Source: Flavobacterium sp. N1736 (lineage in GTDB: Bacteria > Bacteroidota > Bacteroidia > Flavobacteriales > Flavobacteriaceae). From it: a stretch of DNA of 64,000 nt. Below, in pieces: positions 32,859 through 42,585 of this stretch. Both the position numbers and the translations under genes were made by a program. The stretch covers positions 1,550,001-1,614,000 of the forward strand of contig NZ_CP109994.1 in assembly GCF_025947065.1 (NCBI RefSeq). The letters run 5' to 3'. The notes under the pieces are model-generated. The model made no database searches, had not been told where the DNA came from, and saw only the letters and a program-made list of their open reading frames with translations. How positions within the stretch are numbered: position 1 is the first letter of the stretch; each line of letters starts with the position of its first letter.

Positions 32859-34940
32859 TTAATTACTTAGAACAGCTTTTAGTTCAATATACTTATCCAG
32901 ATTTTTAAAATCATGTCCTTTTTCCTTCATCGATTTAATAAAGGCCGGCGTCGCTCCGGTTGCTTTTGCTCCAACAACATCATCGAGATTCAAATCATTA
33001 AAACCCAAATCTTTATATTGCTGAACTAAATCTGCCGTGATATTCTGTGATTTCATCGCCACCAAATCGTTTGCTTTTATATCCTTATATCCTGCTTTTA
33101 TAAAATTGTTTACATATTCAGGTGTTACATTTAAGGATTTCATAGCAATCAAATCGTCTGTTTTGATATTTTTAAATCCTGCTTTTTGAAAATCTTCTAT
33201 ATATTCAGGAGTAACATTTAGAGATTTCATCGCGATCAAATCACTGTTTGAAATATTTGTATACCCTAATTTTTTAAAGGAATCAATAAATGCCTGATCA
33301 ATATTCAAAGATTTAAACGCCATGATATCATCATCTGAATCATCATTTTTGGAGCCATCAGCATTAGTAGAATTTCGGACATCGGCGATATATTTTCCAT
33401 CAATGCCCTGAGATTTTAATGCAATAATATTGTCCGGACTAACATTTTTATATCCTGACTTGCGAATTTCTTCAATAAAAGCGGCGTCAATTCCCAATGA
33501 TCGAAAAGGAACCAAATTCTCTAAATCAATATCTTGCATAGCCTTTTTGATCGAAGTAATATAAGCTTCATTTACATCTAAAGCTGCAAGCGGAATAAGC
33601 TGGTCTTTGTCTAACTTATTGTAACCGTTTTTCTTGAGCATTTGTACATACGATTGTTTCAGGTTCACCATAAAGAAAACCATAACATCTGTATCTGTAA
33701 TATCAACTCCTTCTTTGCGCATTGCGGCGCTGTAAGCTGTATTGCCGATAAATTTATAAGTTCCCATTCCTTTGTTGCCTTCAAATTTTCCGGTAAAATG
33801 TATTGTTCCGGCTTCGCGGGTTAACGTAAATGTTCCTTCCTTATCTTTTGGAAGATCACTAAAATCGCTCAGCTTAAAAGTGTTTGAAGAAACATTATCT
33901 TCATTGCTTTGAAATTGCATATTCACCGTATTGTCTTTGACTGTGGCAAACCAATTCCCTTCAGTTTTCATTCCATCCTGAATGTTTTGGTGTGTTTCCG
34001 ATTTCTTTTCGGAAGTAAGATTCTGACTTTGCGCTGCCGGTTGATTAAAAAGGCAGGCAAATAACACCATTAGCGGTAATAGGAAAAAATATTTCCACGT
34101 GGTGTGAATGTTTGATTTTTTTGAGTTCATCATAACGATTCGTTTTTTTAATAATGATTGATTATAGTTAGTTGTAAGACTCAAAGGAAATTGTGGCGCT
34201 GCTACTTTAAGCAGGCTAAATTGGTAACTTTCTTTTTCAACAGTGTCGCGTTTCAGCATTTGATCATCCGTTAAAAATTCAAGATTAATTTCTAATGCTT
34301 TACGCCATTGCCAGGCAAAAGGATTAAACCACTGAAAAATAAGCACAATCTCTGCCAGCAAAAGATCAATAGTGTGTTTTTGCTCAATATGAATTTTTTC
34401 GTGCAGCAAAATCTGATTGTAGGTTTCCCATTCATATTTTTCAGGATTAATGAAAATATTATTTGCAAAAGAACAAGGCGCTTTATCGTCTGTTATTTCA
34501 ACAATTCGGAATTTTCCATCCTGAATAACTGATTTTGAATACGCTCTGTAAAACAACAGTAACGCCTGCATTAAAAAGTTAAGTCCAAAAACAATTACGC
34601 CAAACCAATATAAATAAATCAGCCACTGTACAACTAATTCGATATTAATGGTTTGTTTAGTTTCTTCAACAAGCGTTGGTTTAGCAGGCTGTTCTTTTAG
34701 CAGCGTAGTTTCTATCTTTTCAACCGGAATTTTTACTACCGCAGTATGTTTTTCTGTTGAAACTTTTCTAAACGATAATTGCTGAGGAACCGGAACTAAG
34801 GGCAATGCAAAAGCCAATACCATACAAATCAACAATACATATCTGTTTAAATAGAAAAAAGTTTCTTTTTGCAACAGCAGTTTATAAAACACAAAACATG
34901 CTGAAAGAATAAGGGCTGTGTATAGAATATAAGGTATCAT
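32859..34940 (-). CDS. BlaR1/MecR1-like M56 sensor peptidase with repeat-rich tail
   Basis: A 693-aa membrane protein. Hydrophobic segments near 4-22, 33-50 and 102-131 precede the zinc motif H180-E181-K-I-H184, with E217/E221 in the following ALEINLEFLTDD helix as third-ligand candidates; a fourth hydrophobic segment lies near 283-298. BlaR1-type proteins sense an outside signal and cleave a repressor. Instead of a penicillin-binding sensor domain, the tail (about 420-690) is a series of ~25-residue helical repeats of the form LIAMKSLNVTPEYIEDF / KAGFKNIKTDD. Its start overlaps the BlaI-like repressor stop by 4 bp. I see no transpeptidase SxxK/SxN/KTG set, so beta-lactam sensing is unlikely. 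Confidence 0.85.
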   Translation of the reverse strand: MIPYILYTALILSACFVFYKLLLQKETFFYLNRYVLLICMVLAFALPLVPVPQQLSFRKVSTEKHTAVVKIPVEKIETTLLKEQPAKPTLVEETKQTINIELVVQWLIYLYWFGVIVFGLNFLMQALLLFYRAYSKSVIQDGKFRIVEITDDKAPCSFANNIFINPEKYEWETYNQILLHEKIHIEQKHTIDLLLAEIVLIFQWFNPFAWQWRKALEINLEFLTDDQMLKRDTVEKESYQFSLLKVAAPQFPLSLTTNYNQSLLKKRIVMMNSKKSNIHTTWKYFFLLPLMVLFACLFNQPAAQSQNLTSEKKSETHQNIQDGMKTEGNWFATVKDNTVNMQFQSNEDNVSSNTFKLSDFSDLPKDKEGTFTLTREAGTIHFTGKFEGNKGMGTYKFIGNTAYSAAMRKEGVDITDTDVMVFFMVNLKQSYVQMLKKNGYNKLDKDQLIPLAALDVNEAYITSIKKAMQDIDLENLVPFRSLGIDAAFIEEIRKSGYKNVSPDNIIALKSQGIDGKYIADVRNSTNADGSKNDDSDDDIMAFKSLNIDQAFIDSFKKLGYTNISNSDLIAMKSLNVTPEYIEDFQKAGFKNIKTDDLIAMKSLNVTPEYVNNFIKAGYKDIKANDLVAMKSQNITADLVQQYKDLGFNDLNLDDVVGAKATGATPAFIKSMKEKGHDFKNLDKYIELKAVLSN

Positions 34941-35299
34941 ACTTTTCCTTTTTTAATGATGTCTACTATTTCATCCAAATCATTTTCTGTAAGCTTTTGT
35001 TCTTTTGCAAAAAAAGCAAGCATTCGGGGATACGAATTATCAAAATACTGGCTAACGATATCTTTTAATGCAAATTTCTGGTATTGTTCTCTACTGATAA
35101 CCGGAAAAAAACAATGCATATTTCCGGCAGTTTCATGACTCAAAAATCCTTTTTCTTCTAATATCTTGACTATTGTTGCAACACTGTTATAGTGCGGTTT
35201 AGGATCTGGCAACAATGGAATTATATCCCTAATAAAGGCTTTGTTCAAATCCCAAAACACCTGCATGATCTGTTCTTCTCGTTTAGCTAATTTTATCAT
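34937..35299 (-). CDS. BlaI/MecI/CopY-family repressor
   Basis: A 120-aa winged-helix repressor with the BlaI pattern: KLAKREEQIMQVFWDLNKAF, helix-turn-helix KPHYNSVATIVKILEEKGFL, then the wing ETAGNMHCFFPVISREQYQ and a C-terminal dimer helix. BlaI dimers bind palindromes in their own promoter and are cleaved by the partner peptidase. The M56 peptidase gene overlaps its stop. Three palindromic sites lie 26-81 bp upstream (35325-35380). It likely represses its own operon, and possibly the divergent metallopeptidase gene at 35583. Confidence 0.92.
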   Translation of the reverse strand: MIKLAKREEQIMQVFWDLNKAFIRDIIPLLPDPKPHYNSVATIVKILEEKGFLSHETAGNMHCFFPVISREQYQKFALKDIVSQYFDNSYPRMLAFFAKEQKLTENDLDEIVDIIKKGKV

Positions 35300-35324
35300 A
35301 CTTAAAAATTTTGATGCAAGTTAC

Positions 35325-35380
35325 TACTAATTTATTAGTAGACAAACTAATTCGTTAGTTAATTAACTAATTTCTTAGTA
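35325..35380. promoter_or_regulatory. Three phased BlaI-type operators
   Basis: Sixteen-base sites TACTAATTTATTAGTA (35325-35340), AACTAATTCGTTAGTT (35345-35360) and AACTAATTTCTTAGTA (35365-35380). All share the arms ACTAA and TTAGT and repeat every 20 bp exactly. They sit between the BlaI start (35299) and the divergent metallopeptidase start (35583), in a 283-bp gap with no other recognised feature. Confidence 0.85.
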
Positions 35381-35582
35381 GGCGCGCATTTTTAGTGGGA
35401 TTTCAAAAGAAAAAAACTTTTTAAAAACAGGTATTTTCACTCGTAACCAATTGATTGTAAATATATAATTTTGATTTAATGCTATAAAAGTGCTTCGCTT
35501 TAAAAAAGTAATCAGCACACATTGCAAGTGAATGACATCGTTTGTAAACTAATATAATTGTTAAATTTAAACATGTCCCCTT

Positions 35583-37511
35583 ATGACAAAGCCTATACCA
35601 AAATTAACGTATCGTTATCTTCGGGGTTACACTTTAGATCCCGGATTTTCAAGTCAGCTTGATACAATGAATATCAATCAGACTACTTATCGCATTCCTT
35701 GGGAAAATCTTGAAAAACCACTTGATCCGGAAATTCCACCTTATATTAATGGTGAATATTTTGAAGTAATTGATATCGATCCATCCAGCAATTGCTATTA
35801 TGAACATGTCGATTTGAACAGTGTCGAAGTATTGTCGCAAAATGGGTTGCAGCCCAGCGAAGGAAATCCTAAGTTTCATCAGCAGTTTGTGTATACAATT
35901 GCTATGAAAACCCTCGACAGTTTTGAAAAAGCGCTGGGAAGAAAAGTGATATGGAGTCCGCGAGTATTAGATCAGCAAAGAATATATGTACCAAAAATTA
36001 AAATATACCCACACGGAACTCGTGATGCAAATGCTTATTATGATCCTGATAAAAAAATATTAGTTTTTGGATATTTTAGGGCTTCACAAAAATTGAATGG
36101 AAAAAACTTTCCCGGCGGTTCTGTATTTACCTGTCTTTCACCGGATATTATTACCCATGAAGTAACACATGCTTTACTCGACAGCATACACCCACGATTT
36201 CTTGAAAGCACGAATCCTGATGTTGCGGCATTTCATGAAGCATTCTCTGATATAATTGCCCTTTTACATCGTTTTACCATGACCGAATTGGTAGAAAGCC
36301 AACTTAGAAACTCTAAGGGCGATCTAAACGAATTTAATATATTGGGTGATTTGGCTACTCAGTTTGGAAATTCCCTGCCACATGGCCACGGCGCTTTGAG
36401 AACTGCTATTGGTTCATTTAATGAAAAAGGTAAATGGGTGCGAAAAATACCTGATCCTTCACTTTATAAAAGTGTTTCTACGCCTCATGAACGCGGATCA
36501 ATTTTGGTCGCCGCTTTTTTTGATGCTTTAATTAAGGTATATAGTTTTAAAACACAAGATCTTATACGAATTGCGTCAAATGGTACAGGACTTTTACCTT
36601 CTGGTCAGCTTTCTAATGATTTAACAAAACGACTTGCTCAGGAATTGTGTCAGATTTCGGGAAATTTACTGAACATAGCCATTCGGGCTTTAGATTATTG
36701 CCCTCCGGTCGATATCACTTTTGGAGATTATTTCAGGGCATTAATTACAGCCGATATCGATGCTGCTCCTGCTGATGATAATAATTACAGAGTGGCATTT
36801 ATAGAATCGTTTCGTAATTGGGGAATTTTTCCGGAACGCATAAATACGCTTTCAGAAGAAAGCCTTAGATGGTCTTTACCAGAGGATTTAAATTTTAGTA
36901 AAGATGAACAAAGGGCGCTTGCCTTTATTGGTGCTAATGTAAAAAAAGATGTGCTCGAAATTTTATCGATGAGTATTAGAGAAGATATATTTAATAAATA
37001 TAGTGATAGTCAGGGTAGTTTGCACGGTCTTCTTATGAGAAAACAAGAATTTCTTGGTCCGGATAAGTGGGACAAATTCATAGAAAAATTGGGGCTTTCA
37101 ACTCAACATTCAACTTATACAGATGATACAGGTAAAGAAATGAAACCTAATAATAAATTAAATATTGAGGTACATAAAATACGCCCGGCTTATAGAATGG
37201 GAAGAGAAGGTAATATTTTGGAGCAGGTAATTGTTACGCTAACCCAAAAGGCGGAAATAGATTTAAACGAGACAAATAAAATCAAATTTAGAGGCGGCTG
37301 TACTTTAATTTTTAACCTCGCCAATAATTTTCATTTAGACTATATTATAACAAAAAAAATTAGCAGTAACCGAAGATTTCTCGAGCAGTTAAAGTTTCAA
37401 CAAGGTCCCGGTATCGAGGAATCTCTTGGATTTAATGACTCCATGTATAAGGACGGTTGCAGTTGTAATCGTATCGATTTTGCAAAATTACATTTTAACG
37501 ATAATCTATAA
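35583..37511 (+). CDS. M4-like gluzincin metallopeptidase
   Basis: A 642-aa protein with no signal peptide. Zinc motif H192-E193-V-T-H196 is followed at 216-224 by AFHEAFSDI, with E219 the likely third ligand; this matches the M4 pattern HExxH...NEAxSD, but the spacing is three residues longer than in thermolysin. Downstream, GHGALRTAIG and HERGSILVAAFFDALIKVYS fit a helical catalytic domain. The ~200 residues at the end have no recognised motif and finish with GCSCNR. M4 peptidases are normally secreted; this one appears cytosolic. It is followed after 5 bp by an MBL-fold hydrolase gene, a pairing whose role I do not know. Confidence 0.75.
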   Translation: MTKPIPKLTYRYLRGYTLDPGFSSQLDTMNINQTTYRIPWENLEKPLDPEIPPYINGEYFEVIDIDPSSNCYYEHVDLNSVEVLSQNGLQPSEGNPKFHQQFVYTIAMKTLDSFEKALGRKVIWSPRVLDQQRIYVPKIKIYPHGTRDANAYYDPDKKILVFGYFRASQKLNGKNFPGGSVFTCLSPDIITHEVTHALLDSIHPRFLESTNPDVAAFHEAFSDIIALLHRFTMTELVESQLRNSKGDLNEFNILGDLATQFGNSLPHGHGALRTAIGSFNEKGKWVRKIPDPSLYKSVSTPHERGSILVAAFFDALIKVYSFKTQDLIRIASNGTGLLPSGQLSNDLTKRLAQELCQISGNLLNIAIRALDYCPPVDITFGDYFRALITADIDAAPADDNNYRVAFIESFRNWGIFPERINTLSEESLRWSLPEDLNFSKDEQRALAFIGANVKKDVLEILSMSIREDIFNKYSDSQGSLHGLLMRKQEFLGPDKWDKFIEKLGLSTQHSTYTDDTGKEMKPNNKLNIEVHKIRPAYRMGREGNILEQVIVTLTQKAEIDLNETNKIKFRGGCTLIFNLANNFHLDYIITKKISSNRRFLEQLKFQQGPGIEESLGFNDSMYKDGCSCNRIDFAKLHFNDNL

Positions 37512-37516
37512 GTAAA

Positions 37517-38971
37517 ATGAGTGATATAAACGTAACTGTCAGAATGTACCGCGTGGGTGAATTAGGCGATTGTTTTTTATTAAAATTTAAAGATGGAGAA
37601 CAAAAAATCAGTTCTGTGTTAATTGATTGCGGTTCTTTTAGAAATGGTAAGGAATCGATTAATAGAATGAAAAAAATAGCCCAACATATTGCTAGTGACC
37701 AAAATGGAGAATCGTTAGATGTTGTTATAGGAACACATCAGCATAATGATCACCTTTCTGGATTTAAGCATGCCAAAGACATATTCCTGAAATTAAAAGC
37801 AAAAGAAAGCTGGCTTTCGTGGCTTGATGATCCTGAAGACGAGAGTGCGGAAAGAATTGGCAGAGAGGAAAAAGACTTAACTCAAACACTCCAAAATATC
37901 AAAAAAGCATTGGTAAAAAACAACAAGGAGCTGAAAAAAAACGAAAAAATCAAACTTTCTTTAGATGAGACTACAGATAGAATAAAAGATGTATTAGGTT
38001 TTTATCTTGATCAGGCAGATGCTCCCTCTATACCGGCAGAAGGGCTGGAAGTTTTAAGAAAAATGAGCGATAATAATGTCAAATATCTTGAACCCGGAAA
38101 TCAATTTAACTTGCCGGGAATTGATGGCGGAAAAGTCAAAGTATATGCTCTTGGACCTCCACGCAATACAAAACTATTGTTTGATATTCATGCCGGAAAA
38201 GGTGATTCGTATGATCCTAAACTTAATATTGTAAATGAAGAAGCAAAAAGTTTTTTGCAAGCCTTAACCAATTTTGATGAAAAACGCCATACTAATCCTG
38301 ATCCTGATGAAGAATGTTTTCCTTTTGGAAAAGGATATCAAAAGGAATTAAATGATCCGGCATTTTTGAAAAGCAGTTACAATGATAAAAAAAATGATTG
38401 GCAAAAAATTGATTCAGACTGGTTAAATCAAGCTGAAAGAATGGCGTTATATTTAGATACTTACACCAACAACACCAGTTTGGTTTTGGCATTTGAACTG
38501 GTCGAATCAGGCAAGGTTCTTTTATTTGTTGGCGATGCACAAACAGGAAACTGGCTTTCATGGAAAGATATTGAATGGAAAGGTCTTTCGAATAATTTTA
38601 ACGCCGATAGTTTACTTTCAAAAACCGTTCTTTATAAAGTAGGACATCACTGCAGTCACAATGCAACGCTTAAAGCAGGCCTTGAAGCGATGAATCATAA
38701 TGAATTGGTAGCAATGATTCCTGTAGATAAGTCAGATCCTAATATCACCAAAGCAAAAGGCTGGAAAATGCCTGCGGCAAATCTGTATCTTCGTTTAAAA
38801 GAAAAGACAAAAAACCGAATACTTTTAATGGATGATGTATATGATAAAGATTGTAATCCTTCGAATAAACCTGAAATTAAAAAATCATGGAACGAACTTT
38901 CGGGCAAAGTCGAAGCGAATGAGCTATATATTGAGTATACCGTATATGACTCAAATAAAAAAAGCACCTGA
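37517..38971 (+). CDS. ComEC-like metallo-beta-lactamase-fold hydrolase
   Basis: A 484-aa protein, no signal peptide. It opens MYRVGELGDCFLLKF followed by VLIDCG, then the metal motif H74-Q-H76-N-D78-H79 (THQHNDHLSGF), LLFVGDAQTGNW as the later Asp ligand, and KVGHHCSHNATL with the final His. This order is that of ComEC/Rec2-like hydrolases, which include nucleases and phosphodiesterases. A long insertion (about 95-330) carries many charged residues. It lies 5 bp after the metallopeptidase gene and ends the plus-strand pair. Substrate unknown; a defence or toxin role is possible but unproven. Confidence 0.8.
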   Translation: MSDINVTVRMYRVGELGDCFLLKFKDGEQKISSVLIDCGSFRNGKESINRMKKIAQHIASDQNGESLDVVIGTHQHNDHLSGFKHAKDIFLKLKAKESWLSWLDDPEDESAERIGREEKDLTQTLQNIKKALVKNNKELKKNEKIKLSLDETTDRIKDVLGFYLDQADAPSIPAEGLEVLRKMSDNNVKYLEPGNQFNLPGIDGGKVKVYALGPPRNTKLLFDIHAGKGDSYDPKLNIVNEEAKSFLQALTNFDEKRHTNPDPDEECFPFGKGYQKELNDPAFLKSSYNDKKNDWQKIDSDWLNQAERMALYLDTYTNNTSLVLAFELVESGKVLLFVGDAQTGNWLSWKDIEWKGLSNNFNADSLLSKTVLYKVGHHCSHNATLKAGLEAMNHNELVAMIPVDKSDPNITKAKGWKMPAANLYLRLKEKTKNRILLMDDVYDKDCNPSNKPEIKKSWNELSGKVEANELYIEYTVYDSNKKST

Positions 38972-39018
38972 CATAAAAAATTACGCCAGATGCCATTACA
39001 AATCAATATTAAAACTCT

Positions 39019-39866
39019 TTATTTAACCACATAAGAAACTTTATCAGCCTCACAAAGTCTGAAATAACCAAACGCATAATTATTAGCGTCGCTTGTATTT
39101 ACAATATTTCCCCTGATATTTCCGGGAGGAATCGAAAACGGGCTTCCGCCATATACCTCTAAAAGTAAATTCATATAATTATAGAAGTTTTTAGAAATAC
39201 CGCGGTTTGTAATATCAACAATAACTCCCGCTGTATTTTATCTTCATCAGAAAATCGCGTGTTTATTTCATTTCCGTTATATAATTCATCCTTTGTAAGT
39301 TCATATTCAGGAAAAATCAAAAAGTCACTTTTATAATCCGTAAGATAATAATTGGTTTCATCAACCGGATCTTTATAATAAAAAGTAAGTTCGATCACAT
39401 CTTCACCTCCAAAATCAGGAACAACCTTTTGCTCTACTCTATCAATTGGCGTTACCGAAGTCAGTTTTTCTACAGCCGTAAAACTTTGTCCTTCTGCAGT
39501 TACAAACAGTTTATAATCCATGTTTATGACCGGAACAAAATTGGTACAAACATAAGAACCCGGTTCTGTTTCATTAAAAGTAAAAACATCGCCATTACTA
39601 TTTTCAATTCTTACCTGCGCTCCCGAAACTTTTGGCGTTGTATTATTGTAATAAGGAGCTGTTTTACTAATTTTTATAGTCTGTACCTCGCCTGTTGTTC
39701 CTTTTTGCCAGATAATTTCAGCATCAACCACTAATCTGGTTTCTCCGGTTTCTAAATCAAGCGTTACGACATCTTCACAAGACGAAAAAAACAATACCAA
39801 AAGAAGGCTAAATAAAGTCAGCGCTTTATGTTTAAAATTATATTTTACAAACCTTTGCATATTCAT
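39019..39866 (-). pseudogene. DUF4249 lipoprotein gene with a one-base frameshift
   Basis: The open frame 39171-39866 encodes residues 1-about 210 of a DUF4249 protein with lipobox FFSSC, then diverges. Reading on in the neighbouring frame from about 39236 to a stop at 39019 gives the missing end: AGVIVDITNRGISK, then YNYMNLLLE, SPFSIPPGNIRGN, ANNYAFGYFRLCEADKV. One added A in the AAAA run at 39236-39239 would restore the whole gene. The start overlaps the TonB-receptor stop (TAATG). DUF4249 proteins are surface lipoproteins that pair with TonB receptors of this kind. It may be truly broken or a sequencing error. Confidence 0.82.
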
Positions 39867-42484
39867 TAAAATTTAAAATTATAAGAAATACCAGGAACTA
39901 TTCCAAAAATAGAAAGTCTTCTGGTTTCATTTGCTCCCGTATCTTCGTTTGTTGCAAACGTCATAGAAGCGGCATTTTTTCTGTTGTAGATATTATAAAT
40001 GCTAAATACCCAATAGCTTTGCCAGCCTTTCTTTTTGTCTGGTTTTGGCGTATAAGTTGCCGCCACATCCAGGTGATGAAAAAGCGGTAATCTGTTTTCA
40101 TTTCTCAGGGAAAAATTAGGAATATTGATTCCTCCAAACTCATAATAACTATTTGCGTACGTTACCGGCTGACCTGACTGTAATGAAAAATTAGCATTAA
40201 AAGACCATTTTGGATTGTATACATAACTTCCCACAATATTTAAATTGTGCAATTTATCATATCCCGACAAATACCAGTCACCATTTGCAACTCCCGGTTC
40301 TTCGGGCGTTCTTCCGGGCGTTTTTTGTTCAGCTCTCGAAAGCGTATAAGAAACCCAACCTGTAAAATTGCCAGTATTTTTTCTGAATAATAACTCCAAA
40401 CCATACGATCTGGCTTTACCGTTTAAAATAACTTTCTCAATATTATTATTGGCCAAAATATCTGCACCGTCTATATAATCAATTCGGTTTTTGATATTCT
40501 TATAAAACATTTCACCTTCAAAAGAATAATCACCATCTTTAAAATTCTTAAAATATCCGACCGCATATTGATCCAGAAGCTGTGGTTTTGTAAAAGGACC
40601 GCTTGGTGTCCAGATACTCATTGGCAATGGCGACTGCGTATTCGATAAAATATGAATATATTGCGCCATTCTGTTATAACTTGCCTTTACAGATGTGTCA
40701 TCATTAAAAGCATACGACAATGCGGCACGCGGCTCCAGATTATTAAATTTACTGATCGTTTCGCCGCTTTTATACGATATCGTTCCTGTTGCCGTTCCTT
40801 CTTCATAAATATCATACAACGGATTGTATACCACAGCCTGTCCGTTTTCGTAAGTACTAATTTCCTCGCCTCCTAAACGATAAAACATACTATAACGAAG
40901 TCCGTAACGAAGATTTAGTTTCTCTGTAATCTGATGTTCAAAATCAAGATAAGCAGACGTTTCAAAAGCATGTTTTTTATCTAACTGTTTGTAATTAAAC
41001 TGCGAATCTGAACTTGTTGGCTGTACCGTTCCCGGATTAAAATCATAATACTGACCGTCGATTCCGTAGTTTAGTTTTAGCTTTTCAGATACCGTGTGAT
41101 TCCATCCATATTTAAAACCATAACTTTTTATCGTATTATTCCACTCGAAACTTTCTGCAGAAATGCCAAGATTAAATTTATAATCACTGTAGAAAACCGC
41201 TAAATTCGTATTTACCTTACCAGAAAATGCATGTTTCCAGTTTAAAATTCCCATAGTATTTCCGTACGTACTCGAAAAACGATCGTTTATATCAAAAACA
41301 TCATTTCCTAAATAACCCGAAAAAGTAAGTGTATTATTGGCATTGAAACGATAATTCAGTTTGGTATTAATATCATAAAACATAGCCGAATTACTATTGT
41401 CTGCCAGTTTTAAAAATAAATGCGCATAAGAAGTCCGCCCCGCAATAAGAAACGAACCTTTTCCTTTCTCAAACGGTCCCTGCACTAATAAACGACTGGA
41501 TATTAAGCCAATACCACCGTTTACTTTATAATTTTCAAAGTCTCCCGTTTGCTGGCTAACGTCAAGAACAGAAGAAACTCTCCCGCCAAATTTAGAAGGA
41601 ATACCACCTTTATATAAATCCAGCCCGTTAATCACATCAGCATTAAAAACAGAGAAAAAACCAAACATATGAGAATCTCCATAAACCGGCGCTCCGTCTA
41701 AAAGAATCAAATTCTGATCTGCAGCACCACCACGAACATTAAAACCAGAAGAAAGTTCTCCCGCATTTGTAACTCCCGGCAAAGTCAAAATCGATTTTAA
41801 AGGATCCGGCTCTCCCATTGCCGACGGAATTTTTTTAATTTCTTCCATCGTAAGTTTATTAACGCTCATTTGCGTATTTCTTACATCGACTGCTTTCGTG
41901 TTTGTTACAATAACCTGCTCTAATTGCTGGCTATCGGCATCCATGTTAAAATTTATCCTTTCATCATCAGAAACCGTAATTTGTTTTTCTTTGTTTTTAT
42001 AACCAACATAACTCGTTACAACCGTATACGTTCCCTTGTCTACTTCTATCAAAAACATTCCGTTTCTGTCAGTCGTAGCGCCCGTTTGTAGTTCTTTAAT
42101 AAAAACATTGGCACCAATAACAGGCTCTTTATTTTCATCAAGAACCTGTCCGGTTAACTTACTTTTTTTTTTAGTCGCAGCAGCTTTAGACGCTTTTTGC
42201 TTTACGAAAATATTATTGCCAACAATCGAAAACTGAATCGCCGTATTCTTATTAAGTTCATTAATAAGTGCTGTGATTTCGATATTTTTATACGTATTGG
42301 TTTGAGAAAAATACTTTTGACCTGTATTAATCTGATCTGTAAAAGCAAATTTAAAATCAGATTGATTTTCTATTTGTTTAAAGAATTCTTTTAGGGTTAC
42401 CGTTTTATCTACAGTTACAGTGACGTTTTGAGAAAACATACACCAACTGAATAAAAAAAAGCATGCCGAAATTATCTGCTTCAT
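39866..42484 (-). CDS. TonB-dependent receptor with STN and carboxypeptidase-like domains
   Basis: An 872-aa outer-membrane protein with signal peptide (MKQIISACFFLFSWCMFSQ). Residues about 22-95 are an STN domain (VTLKEFFKQIENQSDFKF), used for signalling through an anti-sigma factor. Residues about 108-185 are a CarboxypepD_reg-like domain (LTGQVLDENKEPVIGANVFI). The plug contains NVRGGAADQNLILLDGAPV, and the barrel ends GISYNFKF. It sits downstream of an ECF sigma gene and a FecR-type anti-sigma gene, the standard trans-envelope cascade. A DUF4249 partner gene overlaps its stop. Ligand unknown. Confidence 0.9.
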   Translation of the reverse strand: MKQIISACFFLFSWCMFSQNVTVTVDKTVTLKEFFKQIENQSDFKFAFTDQINTGQKYFSQTNTYKNIEITALINELNKNTAIQFSIVGNNIFVKQKASKAAATKKKSKLTGQVLDENKEPVIGANVFIKELQTGATTDRNGMFLIEVDKGTYTVVTSYVGYKNKEKQITVSDDERINFNMDADSQQLEQVIVTNTKAVDVRNTQMSVNKLTMEEIKKIPSAMGEPDPLKSILTLPGVTNAGELSSGFNVRGGAADQNLILLDGAPVYGDSHMFGFFSVFNADVINGLDLYKGGIPSKFGGRVSSVLDVSQQTGDFENYKVNGGIGLISSRLLVQGPFEKGKGSFLIAGRTSYAHLFLKLADNSNSAMFYDINTKLNYRFNANNTLTFSGYLGNDVFDINDRFSSTYGNTMGILNWKHAFSGKVNTNLAVFYSDYKFNLGISAESFEWNNTIKSYGFKYGWNHTVSEKLKLNYGIDGQYYDFNPGTVQPTSSDSQFNYKQLDKKHAFETSAYLDFEHQITEKLNLRYGLRYSMFYRLGGEEISTYENGQAVVYNPLYDIYEEGTATGTISYKSGETISKFNNLEPRAALSYAFNDDTSVKASYNRMAQYIHILSNTQSPLPMSIWTPSGPFTKPQLLDQYAVGYFKNFKDGDYSFEGEMFYKNIKNRIDYIDGADILANNNIEKVILNGKARSYGLELLFRKNTGNFTGWVSYTLSRAEQKTPGRTPEEPGVANGDWYLSGYDKLHNLNIVGSYVYNPKWSFNANFSLQSGQPVTYANSYYEFGGINIPNFSLRNENRLPLFHHLDVAATYTPKPDKKKGWQSYWVFSIYNIYNRKNAASMTFATNEDTGANETRRLSIFGIVPGISYNFKF

Positions 42485-42585
42485 GAAATTTTGTATTTTT
42501 GAATAATTATTAAATGGAATAGTTTTCTACTATTCTGACTATGAGGAGGATGTTTAGTTTCGCGGCTAGTGCATCCTTTTCTTTT

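Noticed and set aside
32859..35299. Beta-lactam resistance operon
   Set aside because: The BlaR1-like protein lacks a penicillin-binding sensor domain and no beta-lactamase gene is adjacent; the MBL-fold protein at 37517 is ComEC-like, not a class B beta-lactamase.
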